DNA of 64,000 nucleotides from an uncultured Phascolarctobacterium sp. (GTDB lineage Bacteria > Bacillota > Negativicutes > Acidaminococcales > Acidaminococcaceae). Of this stretch, positions 63,810 through 64,000 are shown piece after piece; positions within the stretch are counted from its first letter, which is position 1, and the number at the start of each line of letters is the position of its first letter. Below the pieces are notes generated by a model that worked only from the letters and a program-made list of their open reading frames with translations, made no database searches and was not told the origin of the DNA. The position numbers and the translations under genes are program-made. The stretch spans positions 91,911 through 155,910 of the forward strand of contig NZ_CAAGLX010000014.1 of the NCBI RefSeq assembly GCF_900770955.1, written 5' to 3'.

Positions 63810-64000
63810 ATGAAAATATTTTTATGTTCGCACTTTTCAAGTGTAGGAAGTCTGATAAAGGAAGAAATTGAAAATAAGAACGTCGCATTTATTCCAACAG
63901 CTTCACTGCGTGAAGGCTACACCGGTTATGTCGGCTCGGCTCGAAAATTATTCAAAAAGTTGGGAGCAATCGTAACTGAAATTGATATTTCAACGGAGGC
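63810..64000 (+). CDS. Peptidase E-like protein (partial, runs off the window)
   Basis: The first 63 codons (MKIFLCSHFSSVGSLIKEEI; NVAFIPTASLREGYTGYVGS) match the start of dipeptidase E / S51-type or class-I-amidotransferase-like proteins. AAAGGAGAAT precedes the ATG. The rest lies beyond the window. Confidence 0.7.
   Translation, partial: MKIFLCSHFSSVGSLIKEEIENKNVAFIPTASLREGYTGYVGSARKLFKKLGAIVTEIDISTE

Overview
The window looks like a gut Negativicutes chromosome (diderm Firmicutes, possibly Phascolarctobacterium or another Acidaminococcaceae). This is inferred from three things: an oxaloacetate-decarboxylase/PycB-type carboxyltransferase without a biotin domain, a TtdAB-type Fe-S hydratase beside ilvNB and acetolactate decarboxylase, and spanin-like genes in the prophage, which would make sense only for a host with an outer membrane.

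Positions 1 to about 36,200 are a contractile-tail (PBSX/Xkd-like) prophage whose left end and integrase lie outside the window. The order is: HicB-like antitoxin, small membrane and BRO-like genes; a cI/cro switch (2244-2994) with palindromic operators; an early block of many small overlapping genes including a PC4/YdbC ssDNA-binding protein, a PcfK/AcrIIA9-family protein, PcfJ, a DUF3102 protein, dUTPase, an HUH replication protein, RusA and an ArpU-like late regulator; HNH plus terminase, portal, protease, capsid and connectors (12941-20965); sheath, tube, frameshifted tail chaperone, tape measure and baseplate genes (20978-28971); several tail-fibre genes including a 709-aa collagen-like fibre and two DUF4376 genes (28982-34037); and holin-like genes, an M15 endolysin and two spanin-like genes in overlapping frames (34057-35433). 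Two paralogous microprotein transcription units, each with its own near-consensus promoter and terminators, flank the late genes (12335-12927 and 35531-36086). A sequence resembling the 3' end of a tRNA (36181-36198) followed by a terminator may be attR.

From 36.2 to 46.6 kb the host DNA is accessory and scarred: a frameshifted phage-type protein, an ilvN fragment, an AlbA_2-domain regulator, a deletion scar of a DUF1703-type locus, a candidate small RNA, and a DUF4869/P-loop/PH-domain trio, then an HD hydrolase, a ZIP transporter and a LOG protein. Repeated terminator families and gene fragments show local duplication followed by decay.

From 46.6 to 54.3 kb is a metabolic island around pyruvate and oxaloacetate. 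A carboxyltransferase gene is preceded by three tandem genes for related 28-31-residue microproteins. A LysR (AlsR-like) regulator lies divergent to an acetolactate decarboxylase gene that carries an in-frame TAG. Then come ttdAB-like hydratase genes, ilvN and ilvB. The microprotein operon and the decarboxylase gene share an identical 20-bp sequence overlapping equally built promoters, so both are probably controlled by the LysR protein.

From 54.4 to 58.4 kb, a Ktr/Trk potassium transporter pair is divergent from a KdpDE-like two-component system. From 58.5 kb to the end are a DUF1638 protein, a DUF1703-type AAA/PD-(D/E)XK protein, a DUF6198-like membrane protein, a nucleotidyltransferase, the start of a peptidase-E-like gene, and chimeric pseudogenes built from pieces of genes seen elsewhere in the window.
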